Shown one piece after another: positions 15,661 through 25,477 of a DNA stretch of 64,000 nucleotides (positions are counted from its first letter, which is position 1; each line of letters begins with the position of its first letter). The translations under genes and the position numbers were made by a program. The notes beneath the pieces are model-generated. The model saw nothing but the letters and a program-made list of their open reading frames with translations. It was not told the DNA's origin and made no database searches. This stretch comes from Kangiella shandongensis (GTDB lineage: Bacteria > Pseudomonadota > Gammaproteobacteria > Enterobacterales > Kangiellaceae), in NCBI RefSeq assembly GCF_020005365.1, contig NZ_JACNML010000010.1, forward strand, positions 56,523 to 120,522, read 5' to 3'.

Positions 15661-17556
15661 CTAACTTTGCAAAGCCTCTTTCATGGCTTCCAGCTCTTCC
15701 CAGCGTTCGAATCGCTGCTCCAGAGTAGCTTCCATCTGCTCAAGCTGGGCATTCACATCCGCGATATGCTCCTTCGACTGCTGATAAAAGTCTGGCGATG
15801 CCATGTCCTTATGTAATTGTTCAATTTGCTCTTCAAGTTGAGCAATCTCAGCTGGCAGCTGCTCCAGCTCACGCTGGTGTTTATAGCTTAGTTTAGCAGA
15901 TTTTTTTCGCGGTTTAGCCTTAGCTTCAGATTTCTGTCCTGCTTGACCTGATGTTGAAGAGCCTGACTTTTGTTTTGGTCGTTGTCGCAACCAGTCATCA
16001 TAACCGCCGACATACTCTTTAACCTTGCCTTCACCCTCAAAAACGATGGTGCTGGTGACTACATTATTAATAAAGTCCCGGTCGTGAGAAACCAGCAGCA
16101 TGGTACCTTCATAACCAGCCAGCATATCCTCAAGCAATTCCAGCGTTTCAATATCCAGATCGTTGGTCGGCTCATCCAGAATGAGCAGGTTCGAGGGCTT
16201 GGCTAAAATTTTAGCTAATAACAAGCGGTTACGCTCACCGCCCGATAATGCCGTTATCGGTGCCCGCGCTCGTTCCGGGGTAAATAAAAAGTCCTGCATG
16301 TAGCTGATAACATGGCGCGGTTTGCCATGAATGGTCATCATATCCTTACCTTCCGAGACATTGTCCATGGCCGACAAGGATTCATCCAGCTGCGCCCGGT
16401 GCTGATCGAAATAAGCAATGTCGAGCTTGGTACCTAACTTTACAGTCCCCTGCTCAGGCTCTAACTCTCCCAGTAATATTTTTATCAGGGTCGATTTACC
16501 GCAACCATTCGGCCCGACAATACCGATCTTATCGCCACGCATGATCAGAGTAGAAAAATCATCAACCAGGACACGCCCCTGGTAAGTCTTGTGCAGCCCC
16601 GTAGCCTCAATCACTTTTTTACCCGACACTTCTGCCTGCTGCGCTTTCATATCGACGTTGCCAATGAGGTTACGACGTTCAGCACGCTCCTGTCGAGCGG
16701 CCTGCAAACGTCTCACTCGCCCTTCGTTACGAGTACGCCGCGCTTTAATCCCCTGCCGGATCCAGGTTTCTTCCTGTGCCAGCTTCTTGTCAAACTCCTG
16801 ATTTTGCTTTTCTTCGGCTGCCAGACGCTCTTCTTTGCGACGTAGGTAGTTATCATAATCGCCCGGCCAGGAAGTTAGCTGTCCGCGATCGATCTCAACG
16901 ATCCGCGTAGCTAAACTCTTTAAAAAGCGACGATCGTGGGTAATGAACAGGATGCTGCCACCATAGGCCTTTAGAAAGCCCTCCAACCATTCAATAGAAT
17001 CGATATCCAAGTGGTTAGTCGGCTCATCCAGCAGTAAAATATCCGGCTGCTCGACCAGCGCCTGCGCCAACAACACTCGCCGTTTCATGCCGCCGGACAA
17101 TTCCTTAAAATCAACCTCTGCATTCAAGCCCAGGCGATTAATCACTGACTGCACTCGCTGATCCATGGCCCAGCCATCTTCAGCTTCCAGTTGCTGCTGT
17201 ACTCTGGCCATTTGCTCCAACGACTTGTCGTCAGTTTTAACACTCAACTGATGGAATTGCTGTAGCAACTCACCCGCTCGCCCTAATCCTGACGACACCA
17301 CCTGAAAAACGGTTCCCTGCGTATCATGTGGCACTTCCTGGGTCAGTTTGGCTACCTTGATGCCTTCCTGAAAACGGAGATCGCCATCGTCTGGGATAAT
17401 TTCACGGTTAACCACCTTCAATAGCGTAGACTTGCCCACGCCATTACGGCCGATAATACAGACGCGCTCACCGGGCTCGATGGTAAAATCAACGTTATCG
17501 AGTAATGGTGCACCACCATACCCGACTTCAACTTGTTGTAAGGTAACTAGAGACAT
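15661..17556 (-). CDS. uup: ABC-F ATPase Uup
   Basis: This is a cytoplasmic ABC-F protein of 631 residues with two ATPase domains and no membrane segments. The first Walker A is GRNGVGKST (36-44), with LSGGMKRRV and LLLDEPTNHLD after it. The second is GPNGCGKST, with LSGGERNRL and ILDEPTNDLD. A C-terminal coiled coil (about 560-631, HQRELEQLPAEIAQLEEQIEQL) marks it as Uup. ABC-F proteins of this kind act on the ribosome, and uup mutants affect transposon precise excision. It is divergent from the methyltransferase gene with 43 bases between them. Confidence 0.95.
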   Translation of the reverse strand: MSLVTLQQVEVGYGGAPLLDNVDFTIEPGERVCIIGRNGVGKSTLLKVVNREIIPDDGDLRFQEGIKVAKLTQEVPHDTQGTVFQVVSSGLGRAGELLQQFHQLSVKTDDKSLEQMARVQQQLEAEDGWAMDQRVQSVINRLGLNAEVDFKELSGGMKRRVLLAQALVEQPDILLLDEPTNHLDIDSIEWLEGFLKAYGGSILFITHDRRFLKSLATRIVEIDRGQLTSWPGDYDNYLRRKEERLAAEEKQNQEFDKKLAQEETWIRQGIKARRTRNEGRVRRLQAARQERAERRNLIGNVDMKAQQAEVSGKKVIEATGLHKTYQGRVLVDDFSTLIMRGDKIGIVGPNGCGKSTLIKILLGELEPEQGTVKLGTKLDIAYFDQHRAQLDESLSAMDNVSEGKDMMTIHGKPRHVISYMQDFLFTPERARAPITALSGGERNRLLLAKILAKPSNLLILDEPTNDLDIETLELLEDMLAGYEGTMLLVSHDRDFINNVVTSTIVFEGEGKVKEYVGGYDDWLRQRPKQKSGSSTSGQAGQKSEAKAKPRKKSAKLSYKHQRELEQLPAEIAQLEEQIEQLHKDMASPDFYQQSKEHIADVNAQLEQMEATLEQRFERWEELEAMKEALQS

Positions 17557-17599
17557 TAAACTGTATAATAGAAATTTTGACCCATTTTAACTGAAAACC

Positions 17600-18238
17600 A
17601 TGAATATCGCCTGCCCTCTTTGCACCAGTCATCACATTGAGCATTACTACCGGGATAAAAAGCGTACCTATCAGCGCTGTTTGCAGTGCAATCTCATTTT
17701 TGTGCCGGACGAATACCACCTTGCTCAAGCTCAGGAAAAGCAGGTCTATGACTTTCATGAAAACTCGCTGCAGGATGCTGGCTACCGCAAATTCTTGGAC
17801 AAACTTCTAGCTCCTTTATCGCAACGTTTAGCCCCTCATGCCCGGGGCTTAGACTTTGGCTGCGGCCCGGGGCCCACCATCAAGCCGATGATGGAAGAGC
17901 AAGGCTTCAGCGTCAATAATTACGATATTTACTACGCCAACAACCCCGCGGCCTTATCGCGCCACTATGACTTTATTACCTGTACCGAGGCCATCGAACA
18001 TTTCAGTCGTCCGGGAAAAGAGTTATCCCGGCTCGACTCACTACTGGAAAGTGGAGGCTTTCTGGGTATCATGACCAAAAGAGCCACCACAAAAGATGCC
18101 TTCAGCCAATGGCATTATAAGAACGACCCGACCCATATCTGTTTCTTTTCGGAAGCCACCTTTCGCTGGCTCGCCGACTGGTTAAATTACGACGTGGACT
18201 TTCCGGGCAACGATACTGTCATCCTGCAAAAGCGTTAG
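17600..18238 (+). CDS. Class I SAM-dependent methyltransferase with N-terminal zinc ribbon
   Basis: The 212-residue protein starts with a CPLC...CLQC zinc ribbon (about residues 5-30), followed by a Rossmann methyltransferase domain with motif I LDFGCGPGPT and CTEAIEHF (Methyltransf_23 style). The substrate is unknown. It is a single gene divergent from uup and closed by a bidirectional terminator. Confidence 0.85.
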   Translation: MNIACPLCTSHHIEHYYRDKKRTYQRCLQCNLIFVPDEYHLAQAQEKQVYDFHENSLQDAGYRKFLDKLLAPLSQRLAPHARGLDFGCGPGPTIKPMMEEQGFSVNNYDIYYANNPAALSRHYDFITCTEAIEHFSRPGKELSRLDSLLESGGFLGIMTKRATTKDAFSQWHYKNDPTHICFFSEATFRWLADWLNYDVDFPGNDTVILQKR

Positions 18239-18249
18239 CCCACAAACAC

Positions 18250-18271
18250 AAAAGCGACCGAAGTCGCTTTT
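18250..18271. terminator. Bidirectional terminator between methyltransferase and DUF4097 genes
   Basis: Perfect stem AAAAGCGAC/GTCGCTTTT with loop CGAA, placed between convergent stop codons. Confidence 0.85.
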
Positions 18272-18300
18272 GCCAGATACCTGAAAACACTGATATTCGA

Positions 18301-19056
18301 TTACCTCTTACGAACCTCGATATCACCGTTAACGGTATCAAACTTCAATGAAGCACCACCGGATTTGTACTCGCCTTCCATATCGGCACCGACATAGTCA
18401 CCTTCTTCAACTTTAATGCCAAAGTCGTTAGACAAGCTGCCGTTAACCGTATCCGTCTTTAATTCAAAGCCATCGTTTTCTGGAAGATAGATTTCAATAT
18501 CGCCATTAACGCTATCGCCCTTAATACGGGTAGAGCTGCTTAATTCTTCAAGCGAAACTTCAACGTCGCCATTAACGGTGTCAAACTTAACGTTGTTAGC
18601 AGCTTTTTGTACCACGATACGGCCATTAACCGTGCTCACTTTCATTTCCCCTCTGACCGCACTAATCTCAATGTCTCCATTGACCGATTCAATCGTACGA
18701 AGCGAAACGCCGTAGGGAACTTTTAGCTCGAAATCGACCTCGCCCGAACTTCCGCCCCAGCTCATAAAGCCGCCACTTTCAATATCGACCTCAATATCAA
18801 GCTCTCGCTCACTGTGGGCAACATCAACATTAACGTTTTCCAGATCGTCTTCGTCGTCGGCAGTAACCGTATACTCCAATGAGATCTCATCTTTATCCCA
18901 TCCCGAAATAGTAATGTCACCATTAATATTGTCGATGGCGACATTACCATGAGCATCAAACTCATAGTTTTCCGAGAACGTCTTCGTTTCATCTGCCAAT
19001 GCCGTCAACGACATAACGCTCAAAGCCAGCGCCGGGATACTAAACCAAGTTTTCAT
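18301..19056 (-). CDS. Exported DUF4097 (adhesin-like beta-helix) protein
   Basis: This 251-residue protein has a signal peptide (cleavage near TALA, residue 21) and then repeated strands built on VNGDIE/TVNGD motifs, at least eight copies, as in the DUF4097 family, which is predicted to form a beta-solenoid. It is probably periplasmic. Family function is not established. It is 59 bases downstream of the AsmA-family gene in the same direction, so the two may be co-transcribed. Confidence 0.85.
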   Translation of the reverse strand: MKTWFSIPALALSVMSLTALADETKTFSENYEFDAHGNVAIDNINGDITISGWDKDEISLEYTVTADDEDDLENVNVDVAHSERELDIEVDIESGGFMSWGGSSGEVDFELKVPYGVSLRTIESVNGDIEISAVRGEMKVSTVNGRIVVQKAANNVKFDTVNGDVEVSLEELSSSTRIKGDSVNGDIEIYLPENDGFELKTDTVNGSLSNDFGIKVEEGDYVGADMEGEYKSGGASLKFDTVNGDIEVRKR

Positions 19057-19115
19057 TTCTACACCTCGTTATTTACTTTCGTTTCCTCTTTTGATGCAGG
19101 AAATCATAAAAGGGT

Positions 19116-20954
19116 TTAGTTATCTTTTTTACGTTTAAATATATCGCCCAGTTTATCTTCGAGCTCATCCTTAGCTTTGTCTTCTAACTCTTTTTTCTTC
19201 TCATCAACTTTATCCTGATACTGAGCCTTGAGCAAAGCCTCAACATCGATACTGGCACGCGGTTCCGCCCAGGAACCTTTTAACTCAAAAGGCAAAGCCT
19301 TGGCTTTCAGTTTTGGGTACTTAGCTTCTAGAGCTTCTTTTAAACGTCCTTTTAATTGAAGCTGGAAATTACCAGCAATGGTCTCTTTATTGGCATCAGT
19401 CGAAGCTTTACCCACCAGATCGAATAAAGGAGAGTTTAACTTAAAATTCGGCAGCTCAATTAATCCTTTATTAGCACGGATGTTACTGCTTAGATTAGCA
19501 AAGGTCGTTTTGCCACTGTAATTTTCCTTGTTCAGTGCTTGCAGGCTCAGTCCCGTTTCAATCAACTTGGCGACATCAATACCGTTGAAAGCGCCGTCAG
19601 CTAATTGCAGTTTACCGGTGCCATTTAAGTTCTGTAGCATTTGCTTCACACCAGCCCCTTTGGTTTTCATATCCAGATCCAGCTCACCCAGCCCCGTCAA
19701 CTTGTCCATCTCGAAAAAAGCGGCCAGCAAATCCCCAACCTGAATGCTTTCAAATTGAGGCTGTACAGCTAACGCTAACGGTTTAGCGGCAAAGTTGACA
19801 CTGGCAACAGTTTCCACATGTCCCTGAAAGGCATCTGCCTTGAACGGATTCAACATCAGGGTGGCACCTTTATTGCTTAACTTCGCCGACACATTGTTAA
19901 AGCTGGCATTTTTTAATACCAGCTCCCCTATCGCAAGCTTCCCTTTAATACGAGCAGACTGCAAAAAGTCGGCTACGGGAGATAAATCTACGGTCCCTGA
20001 CGACTGGGCCTGTGTCTTTTCCCCTGTCGAAGCCAGCAGGCCGGCCAGCTCAATGCGTTTTGCATTTAGGGTCACGTCAAGATCCGTTGTTTGCCCAAAA
20101 CCAGACTTCAGATCCATATCTATAGGCTGTCCATTTAATTTCAGCACCCCCTGATGATTCACTTTGGTGCTTCCCTCTTCCATTGACATGGCCAGATCAC
20201 CCTGTAGCGCAACAGAACTGAATTGCTCACTTAAATTATCAAGTTCGGCAGCCAACTGATTAACTTTAAACTGCTTGAAATCCTTTCCAACCCATAACTC
20301 ACCAGTTACTTCCCATTGTGACTCCCGTTTACCGGTTTTTAATGAGCCCTCGGCAGTGATTGGAGTATTTTCTTCCGGCTTGAAATCGTTGATCCCAAAA
20401 TTCGTAAGATGAAAGCTTTGCGACAGCGTTTCTCCGTTATATTGATTCAGCGTAAAATTCTGCAGGGATAAACTCTCCAGACTTAAATTACCGATTGAAC
20501 CACTTTTTTCATCGCCGCCACGGCTTTGCTCTACCTGTTTTTCCTGCGCCTCGGATAACGCTTCGAGATTAGAGCGACCTGAATGATCTTTGATCAGGTT
20601 AAGCTCAGCACCCGACAGTGTGACAGTCCCCACTTCAATATCACCTGAGATTAAGGGCATAAGCTTGATGCTGGCTACGACTCCATCCACCCTGAGAAAG
20701 GTTTTATCACTTTTAAAACTGGCTGGTTGGGATAAGGTGACTCCACCCGTTTCTACCTGTAACCATGGAAAGAAGCTGAGACTCAACTCCTGTTCAATAA
20801 CCAGCTCCGCCGTTGTCGTTTCTTTGACCGTTTTCACTAATTGTTTTTTAACGTCTTCGCTGTCAAAAACAATAACGGCAACGATGCCCAAAACAATGAT
20901 TAGCGCAACGAAAGCACCAACGAGACCTAAGATCCATTTAAATAATTTTTTCAT
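19116..20954 (-). CDS. AsmA-family protein
   Basis: This is a 612-residue AsmA-like protein: one N-terminal membrane helix (LFKWILGLVGAFVALIIVLG), an AsmA N-terminal domain (ELVIEQELSLSFFPWLQVETGGVTL), a long region of beta-rich repeats and the AsmA_2 C-terminal signature (LNGTGKLQLADGAFNGIDVAKLIE). AsmA-like proteins are thought to form bridge-like grooves that move phospholipids between inner and outer membranes. The frame extends six codons upstream to a TTG. I chose the ATG at 20954. The C-terminus is a lysine/glutamate-rich tail. Confidence 0.9.
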   Translation of the reverse strand: MKKLFKWILGLVGAFVALIIVLGIVAVIVFDSEDVKKQLVKTVKETTTAELVIEQELSLSFFPWLQVETGGVTLSQPASFKSDKTFLRVDGVVASIKLMPLISGDIEVGTVTLSGAELNLIKDHSGRSNLEALSEAQEKQVEQSRGGDEKSGSIGNLSLESLSLQNFTLNQYNGETLSQSFHLTNFGINDFKPEENTPITAEGSLKTGKRESQWEVTGELWVGKDFKQFKVNQLAAELDNLSEQFSSVALQGDLAMSMEEGSTKVNHQGVLKLNGQPIDMDLKSGFGQTTDLDVTLNAKRIELAGLLASTGEKTQAQSSGTVDLSPVADFLQSARIKGKLAIGELVLKNASFNNVSAKLSNKGATLMLNPFKADAFQGHVETVASVNFAAKPLALAVQPQFESIQVGDLLAAFFEMDKLTGLGELDLDMKTKGAGVKQMLQNLNGTGKLQLADGAFNGIDVAKLIETGLSLQALNKENYSGKTTFANLSSNIRANKGLIELPNFKLNSPLFDLVGKASTDANKETIAGNFQLQLKGRLKEALEAKYPKLKAKALPFELKGSWAEPRASIDVEALLKAQYQDKVDEKKKELEDKAKDELEDKLGDIFKRKKDN

Positions 20955-21169
20955 AATCAGCCACAATATCAATAAGTTGGAGTATATTTCATTAGATTAA
21001 CCTTGTTCAACGAAGGTTCCAACCAACTTTATCACTTTTTGTTTGAACTATTTGTAAAAAATGTGGACTAATGAATTGAAAGGTTAAAAATTCTTTGTTG
21101 TCGTGTGATGAGCGAGTAAAAAACTCAATCTATGTGTTAACAGTTATCAAAAGTTGTTAGTCAAAAGTA

Positions 21170-21201
21170 AAAGGCCAACGGGATGTTGGCCTTTCTTTTT
21201 T
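21170..21201 (-). terminator. Terminator after glnS
   Basis: Stem AAAGGCCAAC/GTTGGCCTTT is flanked by TTTCTTTTTTT on the right and AAAAGTAA on the left. It lies downstream of glnS on the minus strand and could also work rightward. Confidence 0.85.
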
Positions 21202-21227
21202 TATCAAGCAGTTAGAAACATTACTTC

Positions 21228-22913
21228 CTACTTATCACTCCACGAATCACGTAAAGTCACGGTGCGGTTATAAACCAGATTATCAGCACTGTGCTCATAG
21301 CGATCTGCAGTAAAATAGCCTTCACGCTCGAACTGGAATCGCGTTTCAGGCTCAGCATTGGCCAGACTGGGCTCAACCATGGCTTTGATAGTTGTTAGAG
21401 ACTCAGGATTCAGTGCCTCGTAGAAATCATCCATCGCCCCTGGGTTTGGTACATTAAACAACCGGTCATACAAGCGCACGGTTGCTTCTTTGGCGTATTT
21501 CGCTGAAACCCAGTGAATAACACCACGCACTTTACGTCCCTCCGGATTCTTACCCAATGTATCCGGATCATAAGTACAATGAAGCTCTTTAACGTCACCA
21601 TTGTCGTCCAGAACGGCTTCGTTAGCCCTGATAACATAAGCGTTACGCAAACGCACCTCGCCATCTTTTACCAGACGCTTGTACTTTTTATTGGCGCTCT
21701 CTCGATAATCCGCACGGTCAATGTACAGTTCACGTGTAAACGGCAAGTCCCGTGTGCCCATCTCTTCCATTTTTGGATGGTTTTTACCTTGAACTGTCTC
21801 TTCCTTGTCTTCCGGATAGTTGGTGATCACCACCTTAATCGGATCCAGAACCGCCATGCGGCGCTCGGCCATCTTATCCAGATCATTACGAACTGCATCT
21901 TCCAGCAACGTCATATCACTAACGCTATTAACTTTACTGATCCCAACTGCAGCACAGAAGTCACGAATCGACTTAGGGGTAAAACCACGACGACGCATAC
22001 CGGCAATGGTCGGCATACGCGGGTCGTCCCAACCATTGACTTTGCCACTTTCAACCAGCTGCGTCAGCTTACGCTTCGAAGTAATGGTATAGGCCAAATT
22101 CAGTCGCGAGAACTCAATTTGCTGTGGGTGACACGGCGCACTGATATTATCCAAGACCCAGTCGTACAGTGGGCGATTAACCTCAAACTCCAGGGTACAC
22201 AGCGAATGTGTAATGCCTTCCAGCGCATCCGAAATACAATGAGTAAAATCATACATCGGATAGATACACCACTGATCACCGGTGCGAATATGGTGCAGAC
22301 GACGAATACGGTACAACACCGGATCACGCATCAACATGTTCGGGTGTGACATATCAATTTTCGCGCGCAGCACCATTTGACCATCGGCATACTCGCCAGC
22401 TTTCATCTTACGGAACTGCTCCAGGCTTTCTTCTGCCGGACGCTCACGGTACGGGCTTTCTTTGCCCGGCGTCTGGAAATTACCACGATTTTTAGCAATA
22501 TCTTCCGCTGGCTGTTCGTCGACGTAAGCCACTCCCTTCTGGATCAGTTCTTCGGCAAAATTATACAGGTCATCAAAATAGTCGGAGGCGTGGTGAACCT
22601 CTCCTTCCCACTCAAAACCTAACCACTTGACGTCTTCCTGAATTGAACGCGCAAACTCTTCGCTTTCTTTGGCCGGATTCGTATCATCAAAACGGAGATT
22701 ACACGGCGCCTGATAATCCCTGGCAATTCCAAAGTTCAGGCAAATGGACTTGGCATGTCCCACGTGCAGGTAACCATTCGGCTCGGGTGGAAAGCGCGTA
22801 TGGACTTTGCCATCATTTTTACCCTCCGCAAGATCCTGATTAATGATATTGCGGATAAAGTTAGTTGGCGTTGAATTTTCAGTAGTGTTATCCGTTGCTT
22901 TAGTCTCAGACAT
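21228..22913 (-). CDS. glnS: Glutaminyl-tRNA synthetase
   Basis: GlnRS is the class I synthetase that charges tRNA-Gln. The catalytic domain shows [17 protein letters not shown] (HIGH region) and ITSKRKL (KMSKS equivalent), followed by the two beta-barrel anticodon-binding domains. Its length of about 561 residues is typical. The start is uncertain: the frame also has GTG at 22928 five codons earlier, and neither has a clear Shine-Dalgarno sequence. The presence of GlnRS implies direct rather than amidotransferase-dependent Gln-tRNA formation. Confidence 0.97.
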   Translation of the reverse strand: MSETKATDNTTENSTPTNFIRNIINQDLAEGKNDGKVHTRFPPEPNGYLHVGHAKSICLNFGIARDYQAPCNLRFDDTNPAKESEEFARSIQEDVKWLGFEWEGEVHHASDYFDDLYNFAEELIQKGVAYVDEQPAEDIAKNRGNFQTPGKESPYRERPAEESLEQFRKMKAGEYADGQMVLRAKIDMSHPNMLMRDPVLYRIRRLHHIRTGDQWCIYPMYDFTHCISDALEGITHSLCTLEFEVNRPLYDWVLDNISAPCHPQQIEFSRLNLAYTITSKRKLTQLVESGKVNGWDDPRMPTIAGMRRRGFTPKSIRDFCAAVGISKVNSVSDMTLLEDAVRNDLDKMAERRMAVLDPIKVVITNYPEDKEETVQGKNHPKMEEMGTRDLPFTRELYIDRADYRESANKKYKRLVKDGEVRLRNAYVIRANEAVLDDNGDVKELHCTYDPDTLGKNPEGRKVRGVIHWVSAKYAKEATVRLYDRLFNVPNPGAMDDFYEALNPESLTTIKAMVEPSLANAEPETRFQFEREGYFTADRYEHSADNLVYNRTVTLRDSWSDK

Positions 22914-23033
22914 GTTGGAATTGCTCACACATTCATCAAAGTTATAAACACTGAGCCCGTTGGCCCAGACGTCATTGCATTACTCGTAGCCACAAGAATG
23001 GCTAAAAACGTCACAAGAGAGTGATTTTAACGA

Positions 23034-23061
23034 GAAAAGCAGGCTATTGCGACAGCTTTTC
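23034..23061 (-). terminator. Possible terminator after the Mla-like operon
   Basis: Stem GAAAAGC/GCTTTTC about 40 bases after the PqiC-like stop codon, followed on the minus strand by TCTCGTTAAAAT. The U-tract is weak. Confidence 0.35.
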
Positions 23062-23101
23062 CAGCAAATATGGTGCTATCGTAAGAAAAAATCAGCGATG
23101 A

Positions 23102-23677
23102 TCAGAGTTCATTAATGTTCTGGACCATTTTCCTGCCAAGCTGCGCCAACAGGCGGCGCTCAGCGCTCACCGCAGCATCGTAAGTTGCAGTGTCGAAACT
23201 TTCGGTTAAGACAAAAGAGCGAACGCTCGAATGACCATTTTCATCTTCGAAGGTCACCGTCGCATGCAAATAAGCCGATAAATCACTGAAGCTAGCATCA
23301 AAGCGCTTAATATCAACGGCTAACGCCACATCCACCTGATCCGACTTACGCCACGGATACTCAAAAACATCTGCGGTACTCAGTTGCGTTGACAGTTCGT
23401 ATTGCAGCGCCGCAATTATCTGCCCACGTAAGTCCGAGGCCCAGCGCTCGAATTCGGCAAACTGCATTTTGCTGCCTTCGGTACGGAGCGCGATCTGCGG
23501 CTTCTGCAGATAGTCCGCGATGGTCACGGGCCCCAGGCCAACCCGTAACTCGTTATTATAACTCTCAGGAGGCAGCGGGTTTTGCAACAGATAAAAATTG
23601 GCATTGGGTGAACGCGTTGAACAACCAGCCAGGACCGACAGTACAATAACAAAACTTAACAGCGACCTGATATTCAT
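23102..23677 (-). CDS. PqiC-family (ABC-type transport auxiliary) lipoprotein
   Basis: This 191-residue lipoprotein has lipobox LAGC (Cys about residue 19) and the PqiC/DUF330 pattern (FYLLQ, RVGLGPVTIADYLQKPQIALR, FAEFERWA). PqiC proteins sit at the outer membrane and cap MCE protein tunnels. It overlaps the MlaD-like gene by four bases (ATGA), so it is the last gene of a lipid-transport operon and probably the outer-membrane receptor of that system. Confidence 0.9.
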   Translation of the reverse strand: MNIRSLLSFVIVLSVLAGCSTRSPNANFYLLQNPLPPESYNNELRVGLGPVTIADYLQKPQIALRTEGSKMQFAEFERWASDLRGQIIAALQYELSTQLSTADVFEYPWRKSDQVDVALAVDIKRFDASFSDLSAYLHATVTFEDENGHSSVRSFVLTESFDTATYDAAVSAERRLLAQLGRKMVQNINEL

Positions 23678-24648
23678 TGTTTATCCTTTCCATAAATTAA
23701 CGCTTCAGGGTGACGCTCAATATAATCGGTTAAGACTCGAATCGAATGCGCCGCCTTAGAAAGTTCCTGTAGAGTTTGACTTAACTGATACTGCAACTCG
23801 GATTCAGAACCGTAGGAGTGGTCGATCGATTGCACTAACTGTTGGGTGTCAGTAAGCACAGCCTCCAGACCTTCAAAACTCGACTGAATGCTCTTGACCA
23901 TGGCCGGAACCTGTTGATTGACCTGTTTCGCCAATACCTCGTACTCATCCATGGTTTGCTTAAACTCCATGGCAACCGGCTTGATCTCACGATTAAACGT
24001 TTCCGCCACCCGACCATACTCTTCAATCGTTTGATTTAGATTATTCAAACTAGCCTGCAGATCGGTTTCGGTGATCAGCTGATTAGCGTTTTTCAGCAAC
24101 TCATTCATATTACTGGCAATGTCAGCCAGAGGAAGCTTCGATACTTCATCGGCAAACGCGCTCAATGCACTGGGAGCCGTGGGCAACTCAGGAGTGCCTT
24201 TGATAATGTTCCTTTTTCTTACTTCAACATCTGGCCGGAACTCAAGGGCGATACGCATTTTTCCCGTAACCAGACTCTGAGTTTCCAGAGTCCCCTTTAA
24301 ACCTTTTTCAATAATGCGGCTGGTCACTTCACGAATATCATCACTGCGCTGTCCGTTTAACCCCTTGAAACTATCCGGATAAATGTCCACATAAACCGGA
24401 GTATAAATATCCAGGCTCTCACTGTCCGTCACCACCTCGATCTTTTTCACAACACCCACTTTGACCCCTTTAAATACCACCGGGGCTCCTTCATCGAGGC
24501 CAGCCAGCGAGCCATCAAAAAACATCACAAAGCGTTCGGCCGAATCGTTGAAACTTCCTTTGGCAAAGAACATGACGGCGCCAATGAATAACACAATAGC
24601 GCCGAGTACAAAGCCGCCAATGGCAGTGGATTGCGATTTATTGCTCAT
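23674..24648 (-). CDS. MCE-domain (MlaD-like) lipid-binding protein
   Basis: This 324-residue protein has one N-terminal membrane anchor (AIGGFVLGAIVLFIGAVMFFA), one MCE domain (about 40-125, VMFFDGSLAGLDEGAPVVFKGVKVGVV) and a long helical, coiled-coil C-terminus (about 165-310). The extended helix resembles PqiB/LetB-type or mycobacterial Mce tails rather than the short E. coli MlaD (183 residues). It likely forms a hexamer that carries phospholipid across the periplasm with the neighbouring permease and ATPase. Confidence 0.92.
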   Translation of the reverse strand: MSNKSQSTAIGGFVLGAIVLFIGAVMFFAKGSFNDSAERFVMFFDGSLAGLDEGAPVVFKGVKVGVVKKIEVVTDSESLDIYTPVYVDIYPDSFKGLNGQRSDDIREVTSRIIEKGLKGTLETQSLVTGKMRIALEFRPDVEVRKRNIIKGTPELPTAPSALSAFADEVSKLPLADIASNMNELLKNANQLITETDLQASLNNLNQTIEEYGRVAETFNREIKPVAMEFKQTMDEYEVLAKQVNQQVPAMVKSIQSSFEGLEAVLTDTQQLVQSIDHSYGSESELQYQLSQTLQELSKAAHSIRVLTDYIERHPEALIYGKDKQ

Positions 24649-24673
24649 AATACAAAAACGTTCCTATTCATGT

Positions 24674-25477
24674 TCATGCCTCTCCTCGAGTCAGAAAGCG
24701 TCTGACCGTATCATGTTCTGAATGGTTAACCAGCTCTTTCGGATCACCGGTAGTCAACATAGTTTTACTGTCAGCGTCTAAAAAGACCGAGTTATTGCCA
24801 ATGGTAAAAATGCTGGCTAATTCATGGGTCACCACGACCACGGTACAACCCAGATTATCACGCAGTTGCAAGATTAAATCATCTAACAACCTCGCACTGA
24901 TAGGATCGAGTCCCGCCGAAGGCTCATCCAAAAAAAGCATATCCGGATCCAGCGCTAAAGCGCGCGCCAAACCGGCACGCTTGCGCATACCCCCACTGAT
25001 TTCAGAAGGGTAATAATCTTCAAAACCATTCAGCCCCACGAGAGCCAGCTTTAAAGAAGCCAGGTGCCGTATATCCTGCTCCGACAGATCCGTATACTCG
25101 CCTAATGGCAGTGCAATATTCTCGGCCAGAGTCATCGAGCTCCACAGAGCGCCGCTTTGATACAGCACACCGCAACGCTGCATGAGCTTTTGGCGTTGCT
25201 TTTCTGCGGTCTGCCAGAAATCAATAAAGCTTTCATTACCACCATGAGTCTCGCCCCCGCCGTTACGGAACAACACCTTACCGGCGGCGGGTTCCTTGAG
25301 GCCAATAAAGTGCTTTAGCAAGGTACTTTTGCCACAACCACTGCCGCCCATGATGATGAAAATGTCATGCTGATTGATATCAAACGTCAGCTCACGTTGC
25401 ACCACGAAATCACCATAAGCCATGGTAAGGTTATCGGCGCGAATAATTGGAAGATAAGCAGACGCAGAAGACATCAT
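24674..25477 (-). CDS. MlaF-like ABC transporter ATPase
   Basis: This 267-residue ABC ATPase powers the MCE lipid transporter. It has Walker A GGSGCGKST, signature ISGGMRKRAGLARALA, Walker B MLFLDEPSAGLDP and a following H-loop VVTHELAS, which is the MlaF-type arrangement. Two adjacent ATG codons begin the frame, and its first base overlaps the stop codon of the permease gene, consistent with coupled translation. Confidence 0.94.
   Translation of the reverse strand: MMSSASAYLPIIRADNLTMAYGDFVVQRELTFDINQHDIFIIMGGSGCGKSTLLKHFIGLKEPAAGKVLFRNGGGETHGGNESFIDFWQTAEKQRQKLMQRCGVLYQSGALWSSMTLAENIALPLGEYTDLSEQDIRHLASLKLALVGLNGFEDYYPSEISGGMRKRAGLARALALDPDMLFLDEPSAGLDPISARLLDDLILQLRDNLGCTVVVVTHELASIFTIGNNSVFLDADSKTMLTTGDPKELVNHSEHDTVRRFLTRGEA

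Noticed and set aside
21513..22349. 278-codon plus-strand frame opposite glnS
   Set aside because: It is the shadow of the glnS coding sequence. The glnS protein is complete and highly conserved, and the shadow frame has no RBS or domain.
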